Assembly: GCF_000473265.1 (NCBI RefSeq)
Contig: NZ_KI421511.1
Location: forward strand, 7,023,909 to 7,087,908
DNA: 64,000 nucleotides
Direction: 5' to 3'
Origin: Amycolatopsis thermoflava N1165
GTDB lineage: Bacteria > Actinomycetota > Actinomycetes > Mycobacteriales > Pseudonocardiaceae
The position numbers were made by a program, and so were the translations under genes. Below the pieces are notes generated by a model that searched no databases, was not told the origin of the DNA, and was given only the letters and a program-made list of their open reading frames with translations. Every line of letters starts with the position of its first letter. The first letter of the stretch is position 1. Of this stretch, positions 55,067 through 64,000 are shown piece after piece.

Positions 55067-57367
55067 TCAGCGAGCCAGGTTCAGGTGGAACCGGGGTAGG
55101 TCGGGGAACAGGGGAACCTGCTCGGCCTCCCCGCGCGCCGGTTTGCCCGGTGTCTCCAGGCCGGCCGCGATCGCCACCGCCTGGTCCCATTCCGGGTCCA
55201 CCAGGTAGTCCGCGTGCCCGAGCACCCCGGCCGCCCAGCGGCGCGCGCCGGAGGGCGGATGTACCGGATCGGGCAGCCAGTGGTCCCCGCCAAGGACGAG
55301 CACGCCGGTCGCGCCCGCCGCGGCCGGCGGCAGCGCGCCCCAGCCGCCGTCCGGCAGGTAGCCCTCGCCGGTCAGCTTGTCGCCGTCGACCTGGTGCCGC
55401 CAGGTGGTCACGCCGCCGCCGAAGATGTCCGTGCCGCGCGCCAGCCCGCGCCACCGCCCGTCCAGCGATCCGTACAGCGTGGCGAGCGCGGCGTGCGGCA
55501 GCACCGCCGGGAACGCCCGCTGGTACCCCCACTGCAGCGGTGACCCGGCGCTGAGCAGGCCCACCCGTTCCCGGTCCGCCGGGGACACCGTGTGCACGAG
55601 CCGTGCGGCCGCGATCACTGCCAGCACGCTGCCCAGCTTCTCCCCGCCCAGCACGACGCGTGTGTTCGGCTCGGCCAGGTGTTCCTTCGCGCGGGCCGCG
55701 AGGTCCGGCACCACCTTCAGCGCGTAGCACGGCGGGATCGCCGGGTGCGCCGCCCGCGGCCAGAAGCACACGAGGTCGGCCAGCGCGCCCAGGTGCCGGT
55801 TGCGTCCTGGCTTCGTGGCCGCGGTGTAGACTACCCGCAGCAACCCGACGGCCAGCACGCCCAGCCCGAACACCCCGGCCGCGGACAGCGGGTCGAGCCA
55901 GCCGGGGAACGTGCCGAAGCCGTACCAGGCGACCAACAGTGCGGCCGCGCCGAGCGACAGTCCCGCGATCACGCCGAGCGCGAGGTGGTGCAGGTGCCGC
56001 CGTTCCCAGGCCGACCGGGCCCACGCGGCAGCGGCGGCCTGCTGGTCCGCCGGAGATTGCAGCATCCGCACGACTCCGGGAATCCCGCGCGACCGCCGCC
56101 GCAGTGGCACGGCCACCGCGAACCCGAGCACGCCCAGCACGATCGCCAGCACCAGGCCGCCGCCCCACAGCGCGGTCACCAGCCGGTAGCTGTCCGGCAG
56201 CCGCAGGTCGCTCGCGCCGGCCAGCCGCCGCAGACCAGTCGCCAGGCCCGCGCCGAACCCGCCGCCGAGCAGCGCCGCGAGCGCCAGCGCCGGCGCGGCC
56301 GCCCAGCCACCCGCCCACGGCCGCAGCCGCTTCGGCAGCTCGCGCCAGGTCCTGCGGGCCAGCAGCGCCGCCGGGACCAGCAGCAACGCGAACACCAGCC
56401 ACGCGCCGAGCAGCGCCGCGCCGACGCCTTCCACGGTCGCGTCCGACCCGGTGGGCACAGCGCCGCGCACCCCGACCGCGACCAGCAGCGCGACCGCCAC
56501 CCACAGCAGCCCGCCGCGCGCCCACCGCGGCAGGTCCCGCACCCCGGACGCCGACGTGACCAGCGCGACCCCGGCGAGCACCAGGGACGCGGCCCACAGC
56601 AGCCGCCCGAAGACGTCGCCGGGCACCTGCAGCGGCCCGCCGACGGCGAGCAGCGCGACGGTGCTCAGCGCCGCCAGGGTGTGCACGCAGCGCAGCACGG
56701 GCGAGTCGGTGTCGCCGCGCAGCGCGTCACCGGGCAGCGTGTCCCCGGGCGGCGGCGGGGTGTGCGCCCGGACGGTCCAGTTCGTGCCGGACACCCGGAA
56801 CAACACGAGGACCACGAGCGCGGCAGGCAGCAGCCCCGCGGTCAGGCGGACCTGCTCGACGTCGCGCAGCCATTCCGGCAGCCACGTCAGGCAGCGGCGG
56901 CCGGGCGCCAGGCACTGCGCGGCGAACAGGTCCAGCGTGATGACCGCGACCTGCGCGACGAGCAGCATCGTCAGCAGCAGCGCGGCGATCCGCAGCACAC
57001 CCCGGCACAGCCCGCCCAGCGCGGCCGCCGCGCGGCTGCCGTCCGGCACCGGCGGCAGCATCCAGTGCGCCACGTTGGCCAGCGAGAACGGGAACAGCAG
57101 CGCCCACGCCGCCTTCGTGGCGCCCCCGGAGGTCATGCCGCTCCACAGGTAACCCTCGAGGGTGCGGGGGACCGAGCGGCCGAGCGCCTGCAGCACCGGA
57201 CCGGGCGCCGGGCGCCGCAGCCGGTCCGACGGGCGGATCACCCGGCCCACACCGTCCCCGGCGACTTCCACCGTGCCGGCCGCGTCCAGCAGCTCTTCGC
57301 CGCTGGTGCCGGACAGGCCCGGCACGCGTAGTTCGACCACTCGGGTGTCGGGACCAGGAAGCGGCAC
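55067..57367 (-). CDS. Large membrane protein with alpha/beta-hydrolase-like end lacking the nucleophile Ser
   Basis: The 766-residue protein has an N-terminal soluble part (about 1-85), many hydrophobic spans (about 85-520), and a C-terminal alpha/beta-hydrolase-like domain (about 530-700). Typical elements are VGLLSAGSPLQWGYQRAFPAVLP, TRWRGLARGTDIFGGGV-like sequence and HADYLVDPEWDQAV. Where related proteins have the nucleophile elbow GHSQGS, this one reads LGGEKLGS, with no catalytic Ser. It may be a pseudo-hydrolase or use another residue. No signal peptide is seen. It is divergent from ahcY. Confidence 0.75.
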   Translation of the reverse strand: MPLPGPDTRVVELRVPGLSGTSGEELLDAAGTVEVAGDGVGRVIRPSDRLRRPAPGPVLQALGRSVPRTLEGYLWSGMTSGGATKAAWALLFPFSLANVAHWMLPPVPDGSRAAAALGGLCRGVLRIAALLLTMLLVAQVAVITLDLFAAQCLAPGRRCLTWLPEWLRDVEQVRLTAGLLPAALVVLVLFRVSGTNWTVRAHTPPPPGDTLPGDALRGDTDSPVLRCVHTLAALSTVALLAVGGPLQVPGDVFGRLLWAASLVLAGVALVTSASGVRDLPRWARGGLLWVAVALLVAVGVRGAVPTGSDATVEGVGAALLGAWLVFALLLVPAALLARRTWRELPKRLRPWAGGWAAAPALALAALLGGGFGAGLATGLRRLAGASDLRLPDSYRLVTALWGGGLVLAIVLGVLGFAVAVPLRRRSRGIPGVVRMLQSPADQQAAAAAWARSAWERRHLHHLALGVIAGLSLGAAALLVAWYGFGTFPGWLDPLSAAGVFGLGVLAVGLLRVVYTAATKPGRNRHLGALADLVCFWPRAAHPAIPPCYALKVVPDLAARAKEHLAEPNTRVVLGGEKLGSVLAVIAAARLVHTVSPADRERVGLLSAGSPLQWGYQRAFPAVLPHAALATLYGSLDGRWRGLARGTDIFGGGVTTWRHQVDGDKLTGEGYLPDGGWGALPPAAAGATGVLVLGGDHWLPDPVHPPSGARRWAAGVLGHADYLVDPEWDQAVAIAAGLETPGKPARGEAEQVPLFPDLPRFHLNLAR

Positions 57368-57453
57368 GTCGGCTGTCTCCTTTTCCGGGTGTTCCGCGAT
57401 GAACGGACAACGGTACTGTTCAGGTGGAGTCGATCGTTGGAGGAAATGCCGCT

Positions 57454-58926
<1,473 letters not shown>

Positions 58927-58947
58927 CCGCACCCTGCCGCACTGGGG

Positions 58948-58977
58948 TGCTATCACAGTTTGCAGCCTGTGATAGCA
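58948..58977. promoter_or_regulatory. Palindromic operator of the toxin-antitoxin pair
   Basis: tgctatcacag (58948-58958) and ctgtgatagca (58967-58977) are a perfect 11-bp inverted repeat around 8 bases. The right arm ends seven bases before the antitoxin ATG. A possible -10 (tagcat, 58973-58978) overlaps it, so transcription may start at the ATG (leaderless) and be blocked by bound antitoxin. Confidence 0.8.
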
Positions 58978-58984
58978 TCTCAGT

Positions 58985-59272
58985 ATGCGGCAGATGATCA
59001 CGCGTCTTGACGACGACTTGCACGCCAGGGTGAAGGCGAAAGCCGAGGCCGAGGGGCGCAGCGTCAACGAGTTCGTGACCGAAATCCTGAAGGCCGCGGT
59101 CGACCGGCCGGAGTCCCGCCGGGAACGCAAGCAGCGCCTGCTCGCCGACGGCAAGCTCGTCGCGTTCGCGCCCGACGGCCCGGTGCCCACCCGCGCGCAA
59201 CTGGACGAGGCTCTCAGGGGTAGCGGGACCTCCGTCAGCGAGGCTCTCGACTGGACGCGGGGCGAGTGGTGA
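58985..59272 (+). CDS. VapB-type antitoxin (ribbon-helix-helix)
   Basis: The 95-residue protein starts with MRQMITRLDDDLHARVKAKA and continues with a helix AEGRSVNEFVTEILKAAV, typical of FitA/Arc-like ribbon-helix-helix antitoxins. The C-terminal 45 residues (from RRERKQRLLADG) would bind and block the toxin. Its stop overlaps the toxin start. It likely represses its own operon at the palindrome directly upstream. Confidence 0.88.
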   Translation: MRQMITRLDDDLHARVKAKAEAEGRSVNEFVTEILKAAVDRPESRRERKQRLLADGKLVAFAPDGPVPTRAQLDEALRGSGTSVSEALDWTRGEW

Positions 59273-59715
59273 CGGTCCTCTACGCCGACACGAGCGCGGT
59301 GGTCCGGGCGTTCCTCCCCGACGAGCCGGAGCACGAGCAGATGATCGACTTGCTCCTCGACAACGAAGACCTGGTGCTCACGAGCGAGCTGACCAGGGTC
59401 GAGTTCGCCAGTGCGATGGCGACCGCGTGGAACAACGGCCGGATCCGCGACGCCAAGCTCGCGCTTTCGCGCTTCGACGCCGAAGCCGGTGGTGACGGCG
59501 CGTTGAGCCTCGTGCCGCTCGTGCCCCAGGTGATCATGCCGGCGGCGTACCGGCTGGTGTCCGACCACCACTCGCTCCGCACGCTCGACGCGATCCACCT
59601 GGCCGTCGCGCTGCACGACACGGCTGGCCTGGCCGATGGGGAACCGGTCGTGATGGTCACCCGCGACCAGCGGCAGGCCGACGCCGCCAAGGCACACGGC
59701 CTCGAAGTGCGCTGA
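59269..59715 (+). CDS. VapC-type PIN-domain toxin
   Basis: The 148-residue PIN-domain RNase from GTG 59269 (another GTG lies one codon upstream) has acidic catalytic residues: Asp in LYADTSAVVRAF, Glu in TSELTRVEFASA, Asp in SLRTLDAIHLAVAL and Asp in VMVTRDQRQADA. Such toxins cleave tRNA or rRNA and are held by the adjacent antitoxin. All motifs are intact, so the toxin should be functional. It lies in a block where mycobacteria have none. Confidence 0.9.
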   Translation: MTVLYADTSAVVRAFLPDEPEHEQMIDLLLDNEDLVLTSELTRVEFASAMATAWNNGRIRDAKLALSRFDAEAGGDGALSLVPLVPQVIMPAAYRLVSDHHSLRTLDAIHLAVALHDTAGLADGEPVVMVTRDQRQADAAKAHGLEVR

Positions 59716-59739
59716 CCACCGCCGGATAGCCTGAGCCCC

Positions 59740-60387
59740 GTGGGAAAGCTGGTGGTCATCGAGGGGCTCGACGGTGCGGGCAAGCGCACCCTGACCGACG
59801 GTCTCACCAAGGCGCTGCACGACCAGGGTCGCACGGTCACCACGCTCGCCTTCCCCCGCTACGGCCGCAGCGTGCACGCCGACCTCATCCACGAGGGCCT
59901 GCACCGCCGCCACGGCGACCTCACCGACTCCGTCTACGGCATGGGCCTGCTCTACGCCCTCGACCGCCGCGAAGCCGCGCCCGAGATCCGCGCCGGTCTC
60001 GACACCCACGACGTCGTTCTGCTCGACCGGTACGTCGCCTCCAACGCCGCCTACGGCGCGGCCCGCCTGCGGCAGCACGCCGACGGCGAGTTCGTCCGCT
60101 GGGTCCGCGAGATCGAGATCGACCGCTTCGGCCTGCCGCTGCCGGACGCGCAGATCCTGCTGCGCGTCCCGCCCGCCGTCGCCGCCCAGCGGGCCGAGCA
60201 ACGCGCCTCGACCGACGCCGCCCGGGCCAAGGACGCGTTCGAGTCCGACGACGACCTCCAGTCCCGCTGCGCGGCCGTCTACGACGAGCTCGCCGCCGCG
60301 TCCTGGTTGTCCGGATGGCACGTCGTGGACGGCGCGGCGGGGGTCGACCACGCCGCCCTCGTCACCCGGCTGGTCCATCCGGGCTAA
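59740..60387 (+). CDS. tmk: Thymidylate kinase
   Basis: The 215-residue dTMP kinase, needed for dTTP synthesis, has P-loop GLDGAGKRT (9-17), the DR motif LLDRYVASNAAYGAAR, and a lid region (AEQRASTDAARAKDAFE). The P-loop ends in Arg-Thr instead of the usual Ser/Thr pair, as in other actinobacterial Tmk. It starts with GTG, 24 bp after the toxin stop. mtrA follows after 74 bp. Confidence 0.94.
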   Translation: MGKLVVIEGLDGAGKRTLTDGLTKALHDQGRTVTTLAFPRYGRSVHADLIHEGLHRRHGDLTDSVYGMGLLYALDRREAAPEIRAGLDTHDVVLLDRYVASNAAYGAARLRQHADGEFVRWVREIEIDRFGLPLPDAQILLRVPPAVAAQRAEQRASTDAARAKDAFESDDDLQSRCAAVYDELAAASWLSGWHVVDGAAGVDHAALVTRLVHPG

Positions 60388-60461
60388 CCGGTGTGCTCAG
60401 TTCGTGACGTCTTCGCAGGGTCGGACGTCACGAACGGTCTCCGTAGTGCGAATATGTGGTC

Positions 60462-61139
60462 ATGAAGGCACGTGTGTTGGTCGTCGACGACGACCCCGCT
60501 CTCGCGGAGATGCTCACCATCGTGCTGCGCGGCGAGGGGTTCGACACCGCGGTGGTGGCGGACGGCTCCCGGGCGCTGCCCGCCCTGCGGGAGCTGAAGC
60601 CCGATCTCGTGCTGCTCGACCTGATGCTCCCCGGCATGAACGGCATCGACGTCTGCAAGGCGATCCGGGCCGAGTCGGGCGTGCCGATCGTCATGCTCAC
60701 CGCGAAGAGCGACACGGTCGACATCGTGCTGGGCCTGGAGTCCGGCGCCGACGACTACGTGGTCAAGCCGTTCAAGCCGAAGGAGCTGGTCGCCCGCGTG
60801 CGCGCCCGGCTGCGGCGCACGGAGGCCGAGCCCGCCGAGACGCTCACGATCGGTGACCTGACCATCGACGTGCCAGGTCACGAGGTGACCCGGGAGGGCA
60901 AGGCCATCCCGCTCACCCCGCTGGAGTTCGACCTGCTGGTCGCCCTGGCCCGCAAGCCCCGCCAGGTGTTCACCCGCGAGGTCCTGCTCGAGCAGGTCTG
61001 GGGCTACCGGCACGCGGCCGACACCCGCCTGGTCAACGTGCACGTGCAGCGGCTGCGCTCGAAGGTCGAGAAGGACCCCGAGCACCCCGAGGTCGTCCTG
61101 ACCGTGCGCGGCGTCGGGTACAAGGCGGGCCCGCCGTAA
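60462..61139 (+). CDS. mtrA: Response regulator MtrA
   Basis: The 225-residue OmpR-type regulator has receiver residues VVDDDP, phospho-Asp53 in LLDLMLPGMNG, Lys in YVVKPFKPKEL, and a winged-helix domain ending VRGVGYKAG. It closely follows mycobacterial MtrA, an essential regulator of cell division, cell-wall turnover and osmoprotection. The ATG at 60462 is preferred; a GTG two codons upstream is possible. mtrB starts seven bases after its stop. Confidence 0.97.
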   Translation: MKARVLVVDDDPALAEMLTIVLRGEGFDTAVVADGSRALPALRELKPDLVLLDLMLPGMNGIDVCKAIRAESGVPIVMLTAKSDTVDIVLGLESGADDYVVKPFKPKELVARVRARLRRTEAEPAETLTIGDLTIDVPGHEVTREGKAIPLTPLEFDLLVALARKPRQVFTREVLLEQVWGYRHAADTRLVNVHVQRLRSKVEKDPEHPEVVLTVRGVGYKAGPP

Positions 61140-61146
61140 CAGACAC

Positions 61147-62841
61147 ATGAAGCGAAGAGTCCTGGCCTTCGTCCGCGCGGTGCTGCGACTGGCCCCCCGC
61201 GCGGGCGCCTACGCCCGTGGCCGCGCGGTCGCGTTCGGCGTGCTGTGGCGGCGGTCGCTGCAGTTCAAGGTGACCGTGTCGACGCTCGCCCTGTCGTCGG
61301 CGGTCGGTCTCGTGCTGGGCATGGTGCTGCAGAACCAGATCACCCAGCGCCTCACCGACACCAAGCGGCAGGCCGCCGTCGCGCAGACCCTGCAGGTCGT
61401 GCGCACGGCGGAGAACGAGCTGGTCGGCATCAGCGACCAGGACGCGCTGGCCGACCGGCTGCAGAACGCGCTGAAGAAGATCACCAGCAGCTCGTCGGAG
61501 GACCAGGGCACCGCGGCGTCGGCGGCGGGCGCGTTCGAGCCGGTGCTGACCGCGGGCGGGGAGGACTCGACCGACTCGGCCGGGCCGATCACCAAGGTGC
61601 CGGACGGCCTGCAGCGGTTCGTCGAGAACAACCAGGTCGCCTGGCAGATCAACACCGACACCGACGCGGACGGCACCCGCACGACGCACCTGATCGTCGG
61701 CGCGCCGGTCACCAGCACCGGCCGCCCGATCCAGCTGTACCTGCTGTTCCCGATGACCGCGGAGCAGAACACCGTCCAGACGGTGCAGAACACGCTGCTG
61801 GTCGGTGGTCTCGTGCTGCTGGTCCTGCTGGCCGGCATCGCGAACCTGGTTACCCGGCAGGTCGTGCGCCCGGTCCGGCAGGCCGCGGCGGCCGCCGCCC
61901 GGTTCGCGGGTGGTGAGCTGGACGAACGTCTGCCGGTGACGGGTGAGGACGACCTGTCGAAGCTCGCCGTGTCCTACAACGAGATGGCGGCGAGCATCCA
62001 GCACCAGATCCGGCAGCTGGAGGAGTTCGGCACGCTGCAGCGCCGGTTCACCTCGGACGTGTCGCACGAGCTGCGGACCCCGTTGACGACGGTGCGGATG
62101 GCGGCGGACGTGCTGCACGCGTCGCGTGAGCAGTTCCCCGCCGGGCTGGCTCGGTCCACCGAGTTGCTGGTCGACGAGCTGGACCGGTTCGAGGCGCTTC
62201 TCGGCGACCTGCTGGAGATCAGCAGGCTGGACGCCGGTGTCGAGGAGCTGGCCGCGGAGTTCATCGACGTGTCGTCGATCGCGCGGCGCGCGGTGGAGCA
62301 GGTGCGGGTGATCGCGGGCAACGCGGAAACCGAGATCGAGCTGGAGCTGCCCGAGGAGGAGACGCTCGCCGAGATCGACGCCCGCCGCGTCGAGCGGATC
62401 CTGCGCAACCTGCTGGCCAACGCGGTCGACCACAGCGAGGGCAACCCGGTGCGGCTCACGCTGGCGGCGAACGAGCACGCGGTCGCGATCACAGTCCGGG
62501 ACCACGGTGTCGGCCTGCGGCCAGGGGAGGCCGACCTGGTGTTCAACCGGTTCTGGCGCGCGGACCCGTCGCGCAACCGCCGCACCGGCGGCACCGGACT
62601 GGGGCTGGCGATCAGCCACGAGGACGCCCGCCTGCACGGCGGCCAGCTGGAGGCGTGGGGCGCGCCAGGGCACGGCGCGTGCTTCCGGCTGACGCTGCCG
62701 CGCAAGCAGGACGAGCCCTTCGAGGAGAGCCCGCTGCCCCTGGTCCCGGACGACGCTCCGGCGACCAACGGGCACCTGCAGATCGGCCTGCCGACCGAGT
62801 ACACGATCACGATCGGCGAGATGCGCAAGGAGGACGCATGA
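61147..62841 (+). CDS. mtrB: Sensor histidine kinase MtrB
   Basis: This 564-residue kinase has a basic N-terminus, membrane spans at about 38-60 and 215-240 around an external domain, a HAMP domain, phospho-His in SDVSHELRTPL (His307), an N box NLLANAVDHSEG, and [10 protein letters not shown] Ser/Thr/Glu-rich cytoplasmic tail ends in KEDA. It phosphorylates MtrA; LpqB is its accessory lipoprotein. Its stop overlaps the ATG of the repeat ORF (ATGA). Confidence 0.96.
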   Translation: MKRRVLAFVRAVLRLAPRAGAYARGRAVAFGVLWRRSLQFKVTVSTLALSSAVGLVLGMVLQNQITQRLTDTKRQAAVAQTLQVVRTAENELVGISDQDALADRLQNALKKITSSSSEDQGTAASAAGAFEPVLTAGGEDSTDSAGPITKVPDGLQRFVENNQVAWQINTDTDADGTRTTHLIVGAPVTSTGRPIQLYLLFPMTAEQNTVQTVQNTLLVGGLVLLVLLAGIANLVTRQVVRPVRQAAAAAARFAGGELDERLPVTGEDDLSKLAVSYNEMAASIQHQIRQLEEFGTLQRRFTSDVSHELRTPLTTVRMAADVLHASREQFPAGLARSTELLVDELDRFEALLGDLLEISRLDAGVEELAAEFIDVSSIARRAVEQVRVIAGNAETEIELELPEEETLAEIDARRVERILRNLLANAVDHSEGNPVRLTLAANEHAVAITVRDHGVGLRPGEADLVFNRFWRADPSRNRRTGGTGLGLAISHEDARLHGGQLEAWGAPGHGACFRLTLPRKQDEPFEESPLPLVPDDAPATNGHLQIGLPTEYTITIGEMRKEDA

Positions 62842-63620
62842 GTGAGCTGCCCGCGACGCCGCTCAAGCGCCCCAGCCCGCGGTTCCGTGTGGTGCGCGGC
62901 GCCGGCCCCGTGAGCGCTGCTGTTCCGCTGCGTTTCGACCGGGCACGCGGCGGCCACTCTTCGGGCGCGGCCCGGCCCGGGGTGGGGCGGTCATTCGGCG
63001 CGGCCTTGCCTGGGGTGGGGCGGTCTGTGGGTGTGGCCCTGCCTGGGGTGGGGCGGTCTGTGGGCGTGGCTCTGCCTGGGGCGGGGTGGTCTGTGGGCGT
63101 GGCTCTGCCCGGGGTGGGGCGGTCATTCGGCGCGGCCCGGCCTGAGGTGGGGCGGTCTGTGGGTGCGGCCGTGCCTGGGGTGGGGCGGTCTGTGGGTGTG
63201 GCCCGGCCCGGGGCACTTCGCTCCGTAGGCGCAGTTCTTCCCGGGGCGGCGGCTTCCTCCTGGAGTGCAGCTGGTCTTGAGGCGGGTCGGTCTTTGGGTG
63301 CAGCTGTTCCCGGGCGGCGCCGCTTCTCGAGCTCGGCTGCTCCCGGGACACGTCGCACCTTGAGCGCAATCCTTCCCGAAGTGGGCCGCCTCTCTGCTGT
63401 TGCCGGGGCGGGTCGCTGCTTGAGCGCAGTCCTTCCCGAGGTGGGCCGTCTCTCTGCTGTTGCCGGGGCGGGTCGCTCCTTGAGCGCAGCCGTTCCCGGG
63501 GTGTGCCCCTCCTTCGGCGGAGCTGTTCTCGGGGCCGCTCGCTCGTTGAGCGCGGCCCTGCCCGAAGCGCGGCTCCCGCTGGCCGGCCGGGCGCGGCTGT
63601 CCACCCGGGAGGGCATGTGA
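62838..63620 (+). CDS. 260-residue repeat ORF between mtrB and lpqB
   Basis: The frame starts at an ATG overlapping the mtrB stop (ATGA) and ends at a TGA that overlaps the lpqB GTG (GTGA). It is thus open across the entire gap of an operon in which mtrB and lpqB are normally adjacent. The centre is eight to nine 11-residue repeats of the type VGRSVGVALPG, and the second half contains repeats of the type LSAVLPEVGRLSAVAGAGRS. Composition is Gly/Ala/Val/Arg/Pro/Ser, without signal peptide or known domain. It may be a real coupled protein or expanded DNA that kept a frame; the minus strand is also open. Confidence 0.5.
   Translation: MSELPATPLKRPSPRFRVVRGAGPVSAAVPLRFDRARGGHSSGAARPGVGRSFGAALPGVGRSVGVALPGVGRSVGVALPGAGWSVGVALPGVGRSFGAARPEVGRSVGAAVPGVGRSVGVARPGALRSVGAVLPGAAASSWSAAGLEAGRSLGAAVPGRRRFSSSAAPGTRRTLSAILPEVGRLSAVAGAGRCLSAVLPEVGRLSAVAGAGRSLSAAVPGVCPSFGGAVLGAARSLSAALPEARLPLAGRARLSTREGM
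62949..63245 (+). repeat. 33-bp tandem repeat inside the mtrB-lpqB gap
   Basis: A 33-bp period is clear from the gtggggcggtc units at 62982, 63015, 63048, 63081 (variant), 63114, 63147 and 63180, with decayed copies on both sides. Because 33 is divisible by three, the units read as 11-residue repeats in the plus frame. Copies differ at several bases, so the array is not brand new. Confidence 0.93.
63361..63500 (+). repeat. 60-bp tandem repeat, two full copies plus a part
   Basis: Units start at 63361 and 63421 and a third begins at 63481; each opens tgagcgca and contains ctctctgctgttgccggggc. The first two are about 90% identical. A related fragment (tgagcgcggccctgcccgaag) recurs near 63546. 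In the plus frame the unit reads as a 20-residue repeat. Confidence 0.9.
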
Positions 63621-64000
63621 GGGTCCTGCCGCGCCTGTTCGCCTTGTTCGCCTGCCTTGTGCTCGCCGCGGGGTGTGCGAACGTGCCCGAGGAATCGCAG
63701 CCCGTCGCCGTTCCGCAGCAGGAGCTTGGGCAGCCGGTCAACCCGGACGTGCCGCAGCCGGCGAAGGACCTGGACGCGCTGACCGTCGTCCGCGACTTCG
63801 TCCGCGCGAGCGCCCAGCCGATCAGCAACAACGCCGCCGCGCGCATGTACCTCGACGAGGGAGCGGGCAAGGCGTGGACGCCCGGCAAGGTCATCACGAT
63901 CATCGACGACGTATTCGCCACCGTCCCGGCCACCGGCGCGGACACGACGGCGAACCCGAACGAGGTCAACGTCGTGCTGCGCGGCACCGGCCTGGGCACG
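63617..64000 (+). CDS. lpqB: Lipoprotein LpqB, N-terminal part (cut by window edge)
   Basis: From the GTG at 63617 the frame runs to the window end (128 codons). It has a signal peptide with lipobox LAAGC, followed by ANVPEESQPV and an exported domain (PAKDLDALTVVRDFVRASAQ; ARMYLDEGAGKAW). This is the start of LpqB, the MtrB-associated lipoprotein with GerMN and beta-propeller domains. The start overlaps the stop of the repeat ORF. Confidence 0.93.
   Translation, partial: MRVLPRLFALFACLVLAAGCANVPEESQPVAVPQQELGQPVNPDVPQPAKDLDALTVVRDFVRASAQPISNNAAARMYLDEGAGKAWTPGKVITIIDDVFATVPATGADTTANPNEVNVVLRGTGLGT

Noticed and set aside
57368-57453. SAH or SAM riboswitch ahead of ahcY
   Set aside because: Only 86 bp separate the genes and no conserved aptamer core is visible.
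62863-63999. Long minus-strand frames across the mtrB-lpqB gap (also 62807-63616)
   Set aside because: They overlap mtrB and lpqB on the wrong strand and are open because the repeat periods are multiples of three; no start signal or homology.

Overview
The window is chromosomal DNA from a high-GC actinomycete that makes mycothiol. It is most likely one of the Pseudonocardiaceae, and Amycolatopsis or a close relative is my inference. The basis is an mshB homologue, a WhiB regulator, MtrAB-LpqB, frequent GTG and TTG starts, and gene order that follows conserved mycobacterial/actinobacterial blocks. No rRNA, tRNA, CRISPR array, prophage or insertion sequence was recognised.

Layout. 1-7 kb: a cut-off secreted trypsin, glpX, then xseB, a coupled unknown gene, xseA and a lipid-droplet-type protein on the minus strand, with ispH divergent and a repeat-rich gap before a DUF6542 membrane protein. 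7-14.3 kb: a DNA-repair stretch of rmuC, sbcD-sbcC, ogt and an Ada-AlkA fusion. 14.4-18.3 kb: ychF, a frameshifted Pr6Pr-type membrane pseudogene, a LAS-type cell-wall peptidase-like protein, two very small membrane proteins and a pterin dehydratase. 18.3-22.1 kb: a TPP riboswitch followed by thiamine importer genes thiBPQ. 22.1-27.6 kb: an ABC exporter with a LolA/RseB-like exported protein, divergent from a two-component system and a NUDIX gene. This looks like an envelope-sensing module.

27.6-34 kb: a DinB-fold protein, trpS preceded by a Trp-Trp leader peptide and attenuator, a YciI protein, a tiny Lys/Cys-rich protein next to an iron box, typA, and an lpqW-like lipoprotein gene. 34-43.2 kb: a dppABCDF peptide importer on the minus strand, then mshB, two downstream membrane or unknown genes, and a site-2 protease. 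43.2-51 kb: whiB2, a large membrane protein that looks like a glycosyltransferase lacking its catalytic domain, a zincin-fold protein lacking HExxH, DUF3499, then manB, a Trm112-like gene, a SIS-domain gene and manA. These last genes supply and interconvert mannose phosphates for mannolipids and glycans.

51-64 kb: a mycothiol-type DinB protein, an Lrp regulator divergent from a DUF2000 gene, a cation-efflux protein, an amino-acid permease, a membrane alpha/beta-hydrolase-like protein with an altered nucleophile elbow, ahcY, an inserted VapBC-type toxin-antitoxin pair, tmk, and mtrA-mtrB-lpqB. Between mtrB and lpqB lies a 260-codon repeat ORF that overlaps both neighbours by stop/start codons.

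The most unusual features are four separate tandem-repeat arrays at gene 3' ends (30-, 37-, 33- and 60-bp periods), the ORF built from two of these inside the mtrAB-lpqB operon, the trpS attenuator, the iron-box-linked mini-protein, and the trimmed glycosyltransferase. All functional calls come from reading translated sequence and motifs; no database search was run.
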